A stretch of DNA of 64,000 bases from Helicobacter pylori NCTC 11637 = CCUG 17874 = ATCC 43504 = JCM 12093 (lineage in GTDB: Bacteria; Campylobacterota; Campylobacteria; Campylobacterales; Helicobacteraceae). The notes beneath the pieces were generated by a model. It worked only from the letters and a program-made list of their open reading frames with translations. It had not been told where the DNA came from and ran no database searches. Made by a program: the position numbers and the translations under genes. Positions 1 to 10,727 of this stretch are shown one piece after another. The DNA is taken from positions 1,364,001 to 1,428,000 of the forward strand of contig NZ_LS483488.1 of the NCBI RefSeq assembly GCF_900478295.1, read 5' to 3'. Within the stretch, counting starts at the first letter, position 1, and the number at the start of each line of letters is the position of its first letter.

Positions 1-1149
1 AAACGCCTTTATATCCACAGAGAATTAAAAGATCACAATTTGCTCCAAGCCCTAGCCAGAGTGAATCGCTCCTATAACAACATGTCTTTTGGCTATCTTA
101 TAGATTTTGTAGGGATTCAAGAGAATTTTGACAAAACGACTGATGATTACTTGAAAGAATTAAACCGATTCAATCAAAGCGGTGCCAATAGCGATTCTAA
201 CATCAAAGACATCTTTGCAGATTGTAAAACTTTAGAAGAAGACATTAAAAACGCCTATGATGATCTTTTTAATTACCCCATTGACGATATAGAGGGCATG
301 ACTAGCGCCATTGTTGGTATGAGCGCAATGAACGAGCTTGTAAAAGTTTCACGCGCCATTAACACGCTCAAAGAGCGCTACAATTTAATCCGCACTTCTA
401 ATGATGAAAAAATCCTTTCATTAAAAGAAAAAATTGATATTGAAAAGATCAATAAAATCTCTTCAATGCTTCATCAAAAAGCCAAACACCTCCATGCGTT
501 AAAAAATATCAATGAGCCTAAAAACCCAAACGATTTAATTGTTTTAGAAGATCTCATCGCTCTTTTAGACTTTAAAATAGAGTTTAAAGAACGCAAAGAA
601 TTACGCTTTAAAGAACAAGAAGAAATTAGTGCCAAACAAAAGCAAGCTAAAGAGATTTTAGAAAAAATCCCGGATCAACAAGATAAAGAAATCCAAAAGT
701 TTTACAAAGACTTTTCAAACCTGCTCCAAACGACCGCAACAAGCCAGAATTTTGAGGAAATTTCTCATTCCTATGATGCGATCATTTCACAACTCAAACA
801 ACACAAAGAACAAACCACCCACTTATTAAACAAATACGATAATGATTTATCGTATGCGATCACGCATAAACGCCTTCATAAGCGCCTTATGGAACAAAAC
901 ATTTATAACCCAACGGGAATTTTCACGCTTTTAAGCACTCTAAAAAGCGCTATTGATGCGCGTATTTTTAAGCGTCAAGAAATCTTAAACGAAGAATATT
1001 ACCTAAAAAATGCCATAAAAGCAGAATTAAATGACGCTTTCAAAAAAAACCCCTCCTTAAAAGATTTGGAAAAAGAAAAAGAACTTATCATTCAAACCCT
1101 TTTTAACGAACTCACACAAAACCACCATCAAGGAAATCCGCATGCCTAA
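1..1149 (+). CDS. hsdR: Type I restriction enzyme R subunit, C-terminal part (HsdR), 5' end outside window
   Basis: The frame is open from the first base and gives 382 residues before the stop, so this is the 3' end of a longer gene. The opening residues (QALARVNRSY near residue 16) match the end of the helicase motor of HsdR proteins, where motif VI carries the arginine finger. The rest is charged and helical, as in the HsdR C-terminal domain that docks on the methylase. The last 8 bases overlap hsdM, whose product with HsdS completes the complex. HsdR cuts unmethylated DNA after ATP-driven translocation. An A8 run lies at 1042-1049 inside the frame. The assignment rests on the motif and the following hsdM and hsdS genes. 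Confidence 0.88.
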   Translation, partial: KRLYIHRELKDHNLLQALARVNRSYNNMSFGYLIDFVGIQENFDKTTDDYLKELNRFNQSGANSDSNIKDIFADCKTLEEDIKNAYDDLFNYPIDDIEGMTSAIVGMSAMNELVKVSRAINTLKERYNLIRTSNDEKILSLKEKIDIEKINKISSMLHQKAKHLHALKNINEPKNPNDLIVLEDLIALLDFKIEFKERKELRFKEQEEISAKQKQAKEILEKIPDQQDKEIQKFYKDFSNLLQTTATSQNFEEISHSYDAIISQLKQHKEQTTHLLNKYDNDLSYAITHKRLHKRLMEQNIYNPTGIFTLLSTLKSAIDARIFKRQEILNEEYYLKNAIKAELNDAFKKNPSLKDLEKEKELIIQTLFNELTQNHHQGNPHA

Positions 1150-2773
1150 TAACGCTTTATTGCAAATCAAACAAAACACCCTAAGCCTCATTGATGATTT
1201 AAAAGTTACTTGCGCGAGTCTTGGTTTAGGGAACGACGGCAACGAATACAAGATCATCACGCAATGCTTTTTGTATAAATTCTTATGCGATAAGTTTGAA
1301 TTCCTTTTTGAACAAGAATTCCCCAACCAAACGATACAAGATTACAAAGACTTTAACAAGGAAGAAAAAGAAGATTTCTTTATTACCTTAACCGATAAAA
1401 GACTCCCCAAACTCGCCTATGATGAGCTTTTAAGCTATCTTTTTGAAAAACATTTTAACGATAACGATTTACACCTAAAGCTAGACGCTATTTTTAATCG
1501 TATTTCTAGCAATAATGCCGAGCTTTTCAACACCACAAGCACGGACAAAACCACTATCGCCTTATTTGAAAGCATCTCACAATACATTAATGAAGAGTCT
1601 AAAAGGGCTAATTTTACAAGAGTTTTATTAGACAAACTCAAAAAATTTAATTTCAAACAAGCTTTTTTAAACTTACAAAACCAACAAGGCTATGATTTCT
1701 TCGCCCCCATTTTTGAATACTTACTCAAAGATTACAATAACGCCGGCGGAGGGAAATACGCCGAATACTACACCCCTTTAAGCATCGCTAGCATCATCGC
1801 TAAACTTTTAGTGAGCGAACCCACTCAAAGCGTCAAAATCTATGACCCAAGCGCTGGCACAGGAACGCTTTTAATGGCATTAGCCCACCAAATAGGCACG
1901 GATTCTTGCACCCTTTATGCCCAAGACATTTCGCAAAAATCCTTAAGAATGCTCAAACTCAACCTCATTTTAAACGACTTGACCCACTCTTTAAAAAACG
2001 CCATTGAGGGAAACACCTTGACCAACCCCTACCATTCTAAAGAATATAAGGGGAAAATGGATTACATCGTGAGTAACCCCCCTTTCAAGCTGGATTTTTC
2101 CAACGAGCATGCCGAGATTTCGCAAAACAAAAACGATTTTTTCTTAGGCGTGCCTAATATCCCTAAAAACGATAAAAGCAAAATGCCCATTTACACGCTC
2201 TTTTTCCAGCATTGCTTGAACATGCTTAGTAATAAGGGTAAGGGGGCTATTATCGTGCCAACCGGATTCATTAGCGCTAAAAGCGGGGTAGAAAATAAGA
2301 TTGTCAGGCATTTAGTGGATGAAAGGCTCGTTTATGGGGTGGTTTGCATGCCCAGTCAAGTTTTTGCCAACACCGGCACTAACGTGAGCATCATCTTTTT
2401 TCAAAAAACGCCAAGCACCAATGAAGTGGTTTTGATTGACGCTTCCAAACTCGGCGAAGAATACACCGAAAACAAAAACAAAAAAACGCGCTTAAGAACA
2501 AGCGATATTGGTTTGATTTTAGAAACTTTTCAAAATAAAACCCCAAAAGCGGATTTTTGCGCCCTAGTTTCTTTTGATGAAATTACAGAAAAAAATTATT
2601 CTCTAAACCCCGGGCAGTATTTCATCATAGAAGACACGAGCGAGAAAATCAGCCAAGCGGAGTTTGAAAACTTGATGCAACAATATTCAAGCGAACTGAC
2701 AAGCCTTTTTGATGAAAGCCAGAGCTTGCAACAAGAAATTTTAGAAACTTTAAAAGGGGTTAGGTTTGAGTGA
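1142..2773 (+). CDS. hsdM: Type I modification methylase subunit HsdM
   Basis: 543 residues, the usual HsdM length. It is an adenine-N6 DNA methyltransferase that with HsdS protects the recognition site. An N-terminal helical domain comes first, then the SAM-binding motif I (DPSAGTGTLL, about residue 237) and the catalytic motif IV (SNPPF, about residue 312). The ATG overlaps the end of hsdR by 8 bases, and the stop overlaps the TTG start of hsdS by 8 bases, so all three subunits are probably made by coupled translation from one mRNA. No frameshift or missing motif is seen, so the methylase should be active. H. pylori strains carry several type I systems; I cannot say from this alone which recognition site applies. 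Confidence 0.95.
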   Translation: MPNNALLQIKQNTLSLIDDLKVTCASLGLGNDGNEYKIITQCFLYKFLCDKFEFLFEQEFPNQTIQDYKDFNKEEKEDFFITLTDKRLPKLAYDELLSYLFEKHFNDNDLHLKLDAIFNRISSNNAELFNTTSTDKTTIALFESISQYINEESKRANFTRVLLDKLKKFNFKQAFLNLQNQQGYDFFAPIFEYLLKDYNNAGGGKYAEYYTPLSIASIIAKLLVSEPTQSVKIYDPSAGTGTLLMALAHQIGTDSCTLYAQDISQKSLRMLKLNLILNDLTHSLKNAIEGNTLTNPYHSKEYKGKMDYIVSNPPFKLDFSNEHAEISQNKNDFFLGVPNIPKNDKSKMPIYTLFFQHCLNMLSNKGKGAIIVPTGFISAKSGVENKIVRHLVDERLVYGVVCMPSQVFANTGTNVSIIFFQKTPSTNEVVLIDASKLGEEYTENKNKKTRLRTSDIGLILETFQNKTPKADFCALVSFDEITEKNYSLNPGQYFIIEDTSEKISQAEFENLMQQYSSELTSLFDESQSLQQEILETLKGVRFE

Positions 2774-3908
2774 TAATAAAACATGTAATACTAAAAAAAA
2801 TCAAATTGTAAAACTTGGCGATATATTAGAAGTTTTAACAGATTACCATTCAAATGGTTCTTACAAAACATTAAAAGAAAATGTTACATTACTAGAACAG
2901 CCAAATTTTGCTATTATGATAAGGACTACAAATTTTGAAAAAAATGATTTTAGAAAAAATCTAATTTACATAAACCAACAAGCCTATAATTTTTTATCAA
3001 AATCAAAAGTATTACATCAAGATATTTTAATCAATAAAATTGCTAATGCTGGAGCGGTATATTTTATGCCAAGATTAGACAAACCTGTTTCTCTAGGCAT
3101 GAACTTATTTTTATTGAGAATTAAAAAAAACTATAATAAGTATTTTATTTTTTACATATTAAAATACAATGAAAAAAGATTAAGATTAATGGCAAAAGGG
3201 ACAACTACAAAAACTATTACTAAAGATAATATTAAAATGTTTCAAATTTTATTACCACCACTAGAAACACAACAAAAAATCGCCCGCACGCTTTCTGTTT
3301 TAGATCAAAAAATAGAGAACAACCATAAAATCAATGAGCTTTTACACACGCTCGCTTATAAAATCTATGAATATTATTTCAAATACAAACCTAAAAATGC
3401 AAAGCTAGAACAAATTATTATTGAAAATCCTAAATCTAGTATTATGGTTAAAAACGCTCAAAAAACCCAAGATAAATACCCCTTTTTTACAAGCGGAGAT
3501 AATATCCTATCTTATCCTAAAGCGATCATTGATGGCAGAAATTGCTTTTTAAACACTGGGGGTAATGCTGGTATTAAATTTTATGTAGGCAAAGCTTCTT
3601 ATTCAACGGATACTTGGTGTATTTGCGCTAACGAATTTAGCGACTATTTATATTTACTGCTCTCAAGTATAAAAAACCATATCAATCAAAGCTTTTTTCA
3701 AGGAACTAGCCTTAAACACTTACAAAAAAATTTGCTTAAAAAATATCCCATTTACATGCCGTCCGCGCATGAAATTAAAAAATTTAATCAAATTATGATG
3801 CCACTACTCACGCTTATATCCATTAACACTAGAACTTCTAAAAAATTAGAACAAATCAGAGATTTTCTACTCCCCCTACTCCTAAAACAACAAGTCAAAC
3901 CTAAATGA
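2766..3908 (+). CDS. hsdS: Type I specificity subunit HsdS
   Basis: 380 residues, starting at a TTG inside the end of hsdM. HsdS sets the bipartite DNA target. The layout is a first target-recognition domain (about 1-165), a conserved helical spacer (LPPLETQQKIARTLSVLDQK, about 165-185), a second recognition domain (about 205-340), and a short second helical repeat ending in LLPLLLKQQ. The first recognition domain is visibly richer in A+T than hsdM and hsdR, which fits domain exchange by recombination, a well-known way HsdS changes specificity. An A8 run at 2803-2810, about 12 codons into the gene, could switch the frame; it is in frame here. I cannot infer the recognised sequence. Confidence 0.9.
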   Translation: MSDNKTCNTKKNQIVKLGDILEVLTDYHSNGSYKTLKENVTLLEQPNFAIMIRTTNFEKNDFRKNLIYINQQAYNFLSKSKVLHQDILINKIANAGAVYFMPRLDKPVSLGMNLFLLRIKKNYNKYFIFYILKYNEKRLRLMAKGTTTKTITKDNIKMFQILLPPLETQQKIARTLSVLDQKIENNHKINELLHTLAYKIYEYYFKYKPKNAKLEQIIIENPKSSIMVKNAQKTQDKYPFFTSGDNILSYPKAIIDGRNCFLNTGGNAGIKFYVGKASYSTDTWCICANEFSDYLYLLLSSIKNHINQSFFQGTSLKHLQKNLLKKYPIYMPSAHEIKKFNQIMMPLLTLISINTRTSKKLEQIRDFLLPLLLKQQVKPK

Positions 3909-4080
3909 AAAATTTTAGAACAAAACTTTTTTAAGGGGTAAAAACCCTTTAGTTACAAGAAAGAGAAGTTTTGTCATTAAAAGAAATTTTTTAAAGAAAA
4001 AGAAGTTTCAAAAATTAAAAGTTTGAGTCAAATCCGCTAGTAAAATTTGACCCCAGCGCTCTTGCGCCAGAGCCAAAATT

Positions 4081-4131
4081 TTAGTATAATGGCATTGCGG
4101 TTACCATTAAAACTATGATTACTAGTCTCAT
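4081..4131 (-). CDS. Possible type I toxin: 16-residue hydrophobic peptide
   Basis: On the minus strand an ATG at 4131 opens 16 codons (MRLVIIVLMVTAMPLY) and stops at TAA 4083-4081. A strong Shine-Dalgarno AAGGAG lies at 4147-4142, 10 bases before the ATG. The peptide is almost wholly hydrophobic with one positive charge near the start, like membrane-acting type I toxins. A perfect TATAAT (4247-4242) would start an mRNA with a leader of about 104 bases. Inside that mRNA, leader bases 4185-4179 (TGTTAGG) pair with 4137-4131 at the start codon, and leader TTGCGGT pairs with ACCGCAA near the 3' end. Such closed, translation-silent mRNAs are known for the AapA family of H. pylori. The peptide does not resemble AapA1 as I remember it. 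Function is inferred. Confidence 0.55.
   Translation of the reverse strand: MRLVIIVLMVTAMPLY
4085..4090 (+). promoter_or_regulatory. -10 box of the antisense RNA
   Basis: TATAAT on the plus strand in the context TTAGTATAATGG. Transcription from here would run against the peptide mRNA. Confidence 0.5.
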
Positions 4132-4172
4132 GTTAGGTTATCTCCTTTCTGAGGTAACCACCCACTGTTACC
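4097..4172 (+). ncRNA. Possible antisense RNA (antitoxin) opposite the 16-residue peptide gene
   Basis: A perfect TATAAT at 4085-4090 on the plus strand would start a transcript near 4097 that runs across the whole start region of the minus-strand peptide gene, including its Shine-Dalgarno. The predicted RNA can fold with GGTTACC (4099-4105) against GGTAACC (4153-4159). This is the layout of IsoA-type antitoxins: a short RNA transcribed head-on over the toxin translation start. The antisense -10 box overlaps the last codons of the toxin frame. Both ends are estimated, the 3' end only roughly. Confidence 0.5.
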
Positions 4173-4241
4173 CCCAACCCTAACACACTCCAAATACCGC
4201 AACCAAAGAGAAAACCAAAAGATTACTACTTGCGTCCGTTT

Positions 4242-4247
4242 ATTATA
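4242..4247 (-). promoter_or_regulatory. -10 box of the toxin-like mRNA
   Basis: TATAAT read on the minus strand, giving a start near 4235. H. pylori sigma-80 promoters rely on the -10 box and rarely show a clear -35. It faces the plus-strand -10 box at 4085-4090. Confidence 0.5.
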
Positions 4248-4393
4248 GAAACAATCAACCCAAAAAACGCTAAAAAAATTTTAAGCGATCTTTTAGGGTT
4301 AAATGAAGTTTTATTCAAAAAATGAAGTTTTACAAAAAAGAGTTTTTAAACAACAACTAAGCAAACTCGCGCTACAATCTCCCTTTTTGATTG

Positions 4394-4471
4394 CGGAGTA
4401 TGGCGCAGCCTGATTAGCGCGCACCCTTGGGGTGGGTGAGGTCGTGGGTTTGAATCCCGCTACTCCGACCA
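4394..4471 (+). tRNA. tRNA-Pro (GGG)
   Basis: Folds as a complete cloverleaf: acceptor CGGAGTA with TACTCCG, D-arm closed by GCGC/GCGC, anticodon stem CACCC/GGGTG with loop TTGGGGT (anticodon GGG, with G37 as usual for proline tRNAs), T-arm GTGGG/CCCGC with loop TTTGAAT. The sequence ends with an encoded CCA. It lies between the restriction operon and ppk. Confidence 0.96.
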
Positions 4472-4510
4472 TGACTTTTTAAAAAAGCTTCAATCATTAT
4501 CATTTCATTA

Positions 4511-4516
4511 TATAAT
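4511..4516 (+). promoter_or_regulatory. Probable -10 box for ppk
   Basis: TATAAT about 50 bases before the ppk start, just after tRNA-Pro, the only clear promoter-like hexamer in that gap. Confidence 0.5.
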
Positions 4517-4565
4517 CACACTAAACAAAATCAATTTTTAAACATGATGATTGAAAGGATTTTTA

Positions 4566-6593
4566 TTGAATCGTTTCTTTAACCGAGAGCTTTCATGGTT
4601 AGCTTTTAACACAAGGGTTTTGAACGAAGCCAAAGATGAGAGCTTGCCTTTATTAGAGCGCTTGAAATTTTTAGCCATTTATGACACGAATTTAGACGAA
4701 TTTTACATGATAAGAGTGGCAGGGCTTAAACAACTCTATGAGCATAAAATCGCCTCTAAAGGCATTGATGGCGCAAGCCCTGAAGAACAATTAGAAAAAA
4801 TCAAGCATTATTTAGCGCATGAAATTGAAGAAAGGGAATTAGAATTTCAAAAAATCCAAGCCCTACTCTTTAAAAAAGGGCTTTGCATCACCCCCTATAA
4901 TGAATTGAATTTAGAGCAAAAAGCTAAGGCTAAAACCTATTTTAAAGAACAACTTTATGCGTTAGTTTTGCCTTTTAAGTTGGATTCTTCGCACACTTTC
5001 CCGCCTTTAGCGAATCTGACTTTCGCGCTTTTTGCCCGCATTAAAGACAAAGAAACTCAAATTACCTCCTATGCACTCATCAAACTCCCCTCTTTTATCT
5101 TCCGTTTTGTGGAGCTAGAAAAGGGCTTGTTTGCGCTGGCTGAAGAAATCGTAGAAGCGCATTTAGAAGAATTGTTTTTAGAGCATGAGATTTTAGATTG
5201 CATGGCGTTTAGGGTAACTTGCGATGCGGATATTGCCATCACTGAAGATGAAGCGCATGATTATGCGGATTTGATGAGTAAGAGTTTGAGGAAAAGAAAT
5301 CAAGGCGAAATCGTGCGCTTGCAAACCCAAAAAGGGAGTCAAGAGCTTTTAAAAACCCTTTTAGCGTCTTTAAGGAGTTTTCAAACCCACTCTTACAAAA
5401 AGCACAAACTCACCGGCATGCATGCCTATAAGAGTGCGATCATGCTCAATTTAGGGGATTTGTGGGAATTAGTCAATCATAGCGATTTTAAAGCGCTTAA
5501 ATCGCCCAATTTCACGCCCAAAATCCACCCTCATTTCAATGAAAACGATCTCTTTAAATCCATAGAAAAACAAGATCTGTTGCTGTTTCATCCTTATGAA
5601 AGTTTTGAGCCTGTGATTGATCTCATAGAGCAAGCCGCTAGCGATCCGAGCACCCTTTCTATCAAAATGACGCTTTATCGTGTGGGCAAGCATTCCCCCA
5701 TTGTCAAAGCCTTAATTGAAGCGGCGAGCAAGATTCAAGTGAGCGTTTTAGTGGAATTAAAAGCGCGCTTTGATGAAGAAAGTAATCTGCACTGGGCAAA
5801 AGCTTTAGAAAGGGCGGGCGCGTTAGTCGTTTATGGCGTTTTCAAACTCAAAGTGCATGCCAAAATGCTCGTAATCACTAAAAAAACAGACAACCAATTA
5901 CGCCATTTCACCCATTTAAGCACGGGCAATTACAACCCTTTGAGCGCTAAAATCTATACCGATGTGAGTTTTTTTAGCGCTAAAAATGAAATCGCTAACG
6001 ACATTATCAAGCTTTTTCATTCCTTGCTTACGAGCAGCGCGACTAATAGCGCCCTAGAAACGCTTTTTATGGCGCCCAAACAGATCAAGCCTAAAATCAT
6101 TGAACTCATTCAAAATGAAATGAATCACAAACAAGAAGGCTATATCATTTTAAAAGCCAACGCTCTAGTGGATAGCGAAATCATTGAATGGCTCTATCAA
6201 GCCTCCCAAAAAGGGGTTAAAATCGATCTCATTATTAGAGGGATTTGCTGTTTAAAGCCCCAAGTCAAGGGATTGAGTGAAAATATCAGGGTGTATTCCA
6301 TTGTGGGGAAATATTTAGAACATGCACGCATTTATTATTTTAAACATGAAAATATCTATTTTTCTAGCGCGGATTTAATGCCCAGGAATTTAGAAAGGCG
6401 CGTGGAATTGCTCATTCCCGCCACAAACCCAAAGATCGCTAATAAATTATTGCATATTTTAGAAGTCCAATTAAAAGACACCTTGAAACGCTACGAGTTA
6501 AATTCTAAAGGTTGTTATAGTAAAGTTTCAAACCCTAACGATCCTTTAAATTCGCAGGATTATTTTGAAAAACAAGCCCTTAAAACCTTTTAA
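4566..6593 (+). CDS. ppk: Polyphosphate kinase PPK1
   Basis: 675 residues. PPK1 reversibly moves the terminal phosphate of ATP onto polyphosphate chains. The N domain starts at NRFFNRELSWLAFN, which is the family's usual beginning. The two active-site histidines are visible: one in KVHAKM (about residue 431, the phosphorylated one in PPK1) and one in LEHARIYYF (about residue 586). I chose the TTG at 4566 because GAAAGGA sits 7 bases before it; a TTG at 4551 would add five residues without such a site. A 20-base perfect inverted repeat (6577-6596) spans the stop codon. In H. pylori polyphosphate is linked to stress survival and motility. Confidence 0.96.
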   Translation: MNRFFNRELSWLAFNTRVLNEAKDESLPLLERLKFLAIYDTNLDEFYMIRVAGLKQLYEHKIASKGIDGASPEEQLEKIKHYLAHEIEERELEFQKIQALLFKKGLCITPYNELNLEQKAKAKTYFKEQLYALVLPFKLDSSHTFPPLANLTFALFARIKDKETQITSYALIKLPSFIFRFVELEKGLFALAEEIVEAHLEELFLEHEILDCMAFRVTCDADIAITEDEAHDYADLMSKSLRKRNQGEIVRLQTQKGSQELLKTLLASLRSFQTHSYKKHKLTGMHAYKSAIMLNLGDLWELVNHSDFKALKSPNFTPKIHPHFNENDLFKSIEKQDLLLFHPYESFEPVIDLIEQAASDPSTLSIKMTLYRVGKHSPIVKALIEAASKIQVSVLVELKARFDEESNLHWAKALERAGALVVYGVFKLKVHAKMLVITKKTDNQLRHFTHLSTGNYNPLSAKIYTDVSFFSAKNEIANDIIKLFHSLLTSSATNSALETLFMAPKQIKPKIIELIQNEMNHKQEGYIILKANALVDSEIIEWLYQASQKGVKIDLIIRGICCLKPQVKGLSENIRVYSIVGKYLEHARIYYFKHENIYFSSADLMPRNLERRVELLIPATNPKIANKLLHILEVQLKDTLKRYELNSKGCYSKVSNPNDPLNSQDYFEKQALKTF

Positions 6594-6596
6594 GGG
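6577..6596 (+). terminator. Hairpin over the ppk stop codon
   Basis: CCCTTAAAA, two-base loop, TTTTAAGGG: a perfect 9-bp stem that includes the TAA stop. There is no T run after it, so it may be an mRNA-stabilising or attenuating hairpin and not a strong terminator. Confidence 0.4.
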
Positions 6597-6629
6597 TTAT
6601 CGTTCAAATCATAAAAGATAAGGATTTAA

Positions 6630-9016
<2,387 letters not shown>

Positions 9017-9030
9017 AAGAGCCTTATAAC

Positions 9031-9933
9031 ATGCAATTTCATTCATCTAGCGCGTTAATTACGCCTTTTAAAAAAGATTTGAGCGTTGATGAGGCCGCTT
9101 ATGAAGCCTTGATCAAGCGCCAAATTCTTCAGGGCATGGACGCATGCGTGCCTGTTGGCACAACAGGAGAATCCGCCACGCTCACCCACAAAGAGCATAT
9201 GCGTTGCATTGAAATCGCCATAGAAACTTGCAAAAACACTAAAACGCTCTCAAATTCGCGCATGAAAGTGTTAGCCGGCGTGGGCAGTAACGCCACGAGC
9301 GAGTCCCTTTCTTTAGCAAAGTTCGCTCAAAAAATCGGCGCGGATGCGATTTTATGCGTAAGCCCCTATTATAACCGCCCCACCCAACAAGGCTTGTTTG
9401 AACATTATAAAACCATCGCTCAATCAGTGGAAATCCCTGTCATGCTTTATGATGTGCCAAGTAGAACAGGCGTGTCTATTGAAGTCCCAACCGCTCTCAA
9501 ACTCTTTAGAGAAGTCCCTAACATTAAAGCCATTAAAGAAGCGTCTGGCTCTTTGAAAAGAGTAACAGAATTGCATTATTATGAAAAAGATTTTAAAATT
9601 TTTAGTGGGGAAGATTCGCTCAACCACTCCATCATGTTTTCAGGGGGGTGCGGCGTGATTTCAGTGACCGGTAATTTAATGCCTAATCTGATTTCACAAA
9701 TGGTCAATTGCGCGCTCAAACAAAAATACCAACAAGCCCTAGAAATCCAAAATAAGCTTTTTTGTTTGCACCAAGCCCTTTTTGTAGAAACAAATCCCAT
9801 CCCTATTAAAATGGCTATGCATTTAGCCGGCTTGATTGAAAACCCAAGTTACAGACTGCCTTTAGTGGCTCCAAGCAAAGAAACGATCAAACTTTTAGAA
9901 AAAACTTTACAACAATATGAGGTAATTGCATGA
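9031..9933 (+). CDS. dapA: 4-hydroxy-tetrahydrodipicolinate synthase
   Basis: 300 residues. It condenses pyruvate with aspartate semialdehyde at the first committed step to diaminopimelate and lysine, which feeds peptidoglycan. Visible motifs are GTTGES (43-48), the YYNRPTQQG loop, Tyr140 of the catalytic relay ([10 protein letters not shown]), and Lys169 (IKEASGS), which forms the Schiff base with pyruvate. The stop overlaps the start of the following SDR gene by four bases. Confidence 0.97.
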   Translation: MQFHSSSALITPFKKDLSVDEAAYEALIKRQILQGMDACVPVGTTGESATLTHKEHMRCIEIAIETCKNTKTLSNSRMKVLAGVGSNATSESLSLAKFAQKIGADAILCVSPYYNRPTQQGLFEHYKTIAQSVEIPVMLYDVPSRTGVSIEVPTALKLFREVPNIKAIKEASGSLKRVTELHYYEKDFKIFSGEDSLNHSIMFSGGCGVISVTGNLMPNLISQMVNCALKQKYQQALEIQNKLFCLHQALFVETNPIPIKMAMHLAGLIENPSYRLPLVAPSKETIKLLEKTLQQYEVIA

Positions 9934-10718
9934 ATGGTTCCAATCACATGAAAAATAAAACCCTAGTGATCAGCGGCGCGACTAGAGGGATTGGCAAGGC
10001 GATATTGTATCGCTTCGCTCAAAGCGGCGTGAATATCGCTTTCACTTACAATAAAAATGTTGAAGAAGCCAACAAAATCATAGAAGATGTGGAGCAAAAA
10101 TATTCCATTAAAGCCAAAGCCTACCCTCTTAATGTTTTAGAGCCTGAGCAATACACAGAGCTTTTCAAGCAAATTGACGCTGATTTTGACAGAGTGGATT
10201 TTTTTATTTCTAACGCTATTATTTATGGGCGCTCTGTCGTGGGCGGATTTGCGCCGTTTATGCGATTAAAACCTAAGGGGTTAAACAATATTTACACAGC
10301 CACCGTGTTAGCGTTTGTGGTAGGGGCTCAAGAAGCGGCAAAACGCATGCAAAAAATAGGCGGCGGAGCGATCGTGAGCTTAAGCTCTACCGGGAATTTG
10401 GTCTATATGCCCAATTACGCCGGGCATGGCAATTCTAAAAATGCCGTAGAAACCATGGTCAAATACGCTGCTGTGGATTTAGGCGAATTTAACATTAGAG
10501 TGAATGCGGTTAGTGGTGGGCCTATTGATACAGACGCTTTGAAAGCTTTCCCTGATTATGTGGAGATTAAAGAAAAAGTAGAAGAGCAATCGCCCCTAAA
10601 ACGCATGGGCAATCCTAACGATCTAGCCGGAGCGGCTTATTTTTTATGCGATGAAACCCAAAGCGGTTGGCTTACAGGGCAAACGATCGTTGTAGATGGC
10701 GGGACCACTTTTAAATAA
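9930..10718 (+). CDS. hdhA: FabL-like short-chain dehydrogenase (usually annotated 7-alpha-hydroxysteroid dehydrogenase)
   Basis: 262 residues with the Rossmann motif GATRGIG (16-22). The active-site spacing is Tyr163 and Lys170, i.e. Y-x6-K, not the Y-x3-K of classical SDRs. Y-x6-K is the mark of enoyl-ACP reductases. The following segment [17 protein letters not shown] closely resembles the corresponding part of Bacillus FabL as I recall it. I therefore infer a NADPH-dependent enoyl-ACP reductase-like enzyme of fatty-acid synthesis, although the historical name is hdhA. The start overlaps dapA (ATGA); a second ATG at 9948 would also leave the Rossmann fold intact. The operon includes lysine and phospholipid genes, which fits a biosynthetic role better than steroid metabolism. 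Confidence 0.85.
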   Translation: MNGSNHMKNKTLVISGATRGIGKAILYRFAQSGVNIAFTYNKNVEEANKIIEDVEQKYSIKAKAYPLNVLEPEQYTELFKQIDADFDRVDFFISNAIIYGRSVVGGFAPFMRLKPKGLNNIYTATVLAFVVGAQEAAKRMQKIGGGAIVSLSSTGNLVYMPNYAGHGNSKNAVETMVKYAAVDLGEFNIRVNAVSGGPIDTDALKAFPDYVEIKEKVEEQSPLKRMGNPNDLAGAAYFLCDETQSGWLTGQTIVVDGGTTFK

Positions 10719-10727
10719 AGATATTTC

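Larger units (their letters stand above)
3909..4393. other. Gene-poor spacer between hsdS and tRNA-Pro
   Basis: This 485-base stretch has no ordinary protein gene. It holds a weak hairpin just after hsdS (AAGGG...CCCTT near 3933-3950, without a clear T run) and the compact toxin-antitoxin-like locus at about 4081-4247, listed separately. I see nothing recognisable in 3955-4075 or in 4250-4390 beyond A+T-rich sequence. Confidence 0.6.

Noticed and set aside
4115-4183. A 22-codon plus-strand frame (starting MITSLMLGYL) inside the toxin-antitoxin-like locus
   Set aside because: It lacks a ribosome site and lies on the presumed antisense RNA; the opposite strand has the strong AAGGAG and the fitting promoter.
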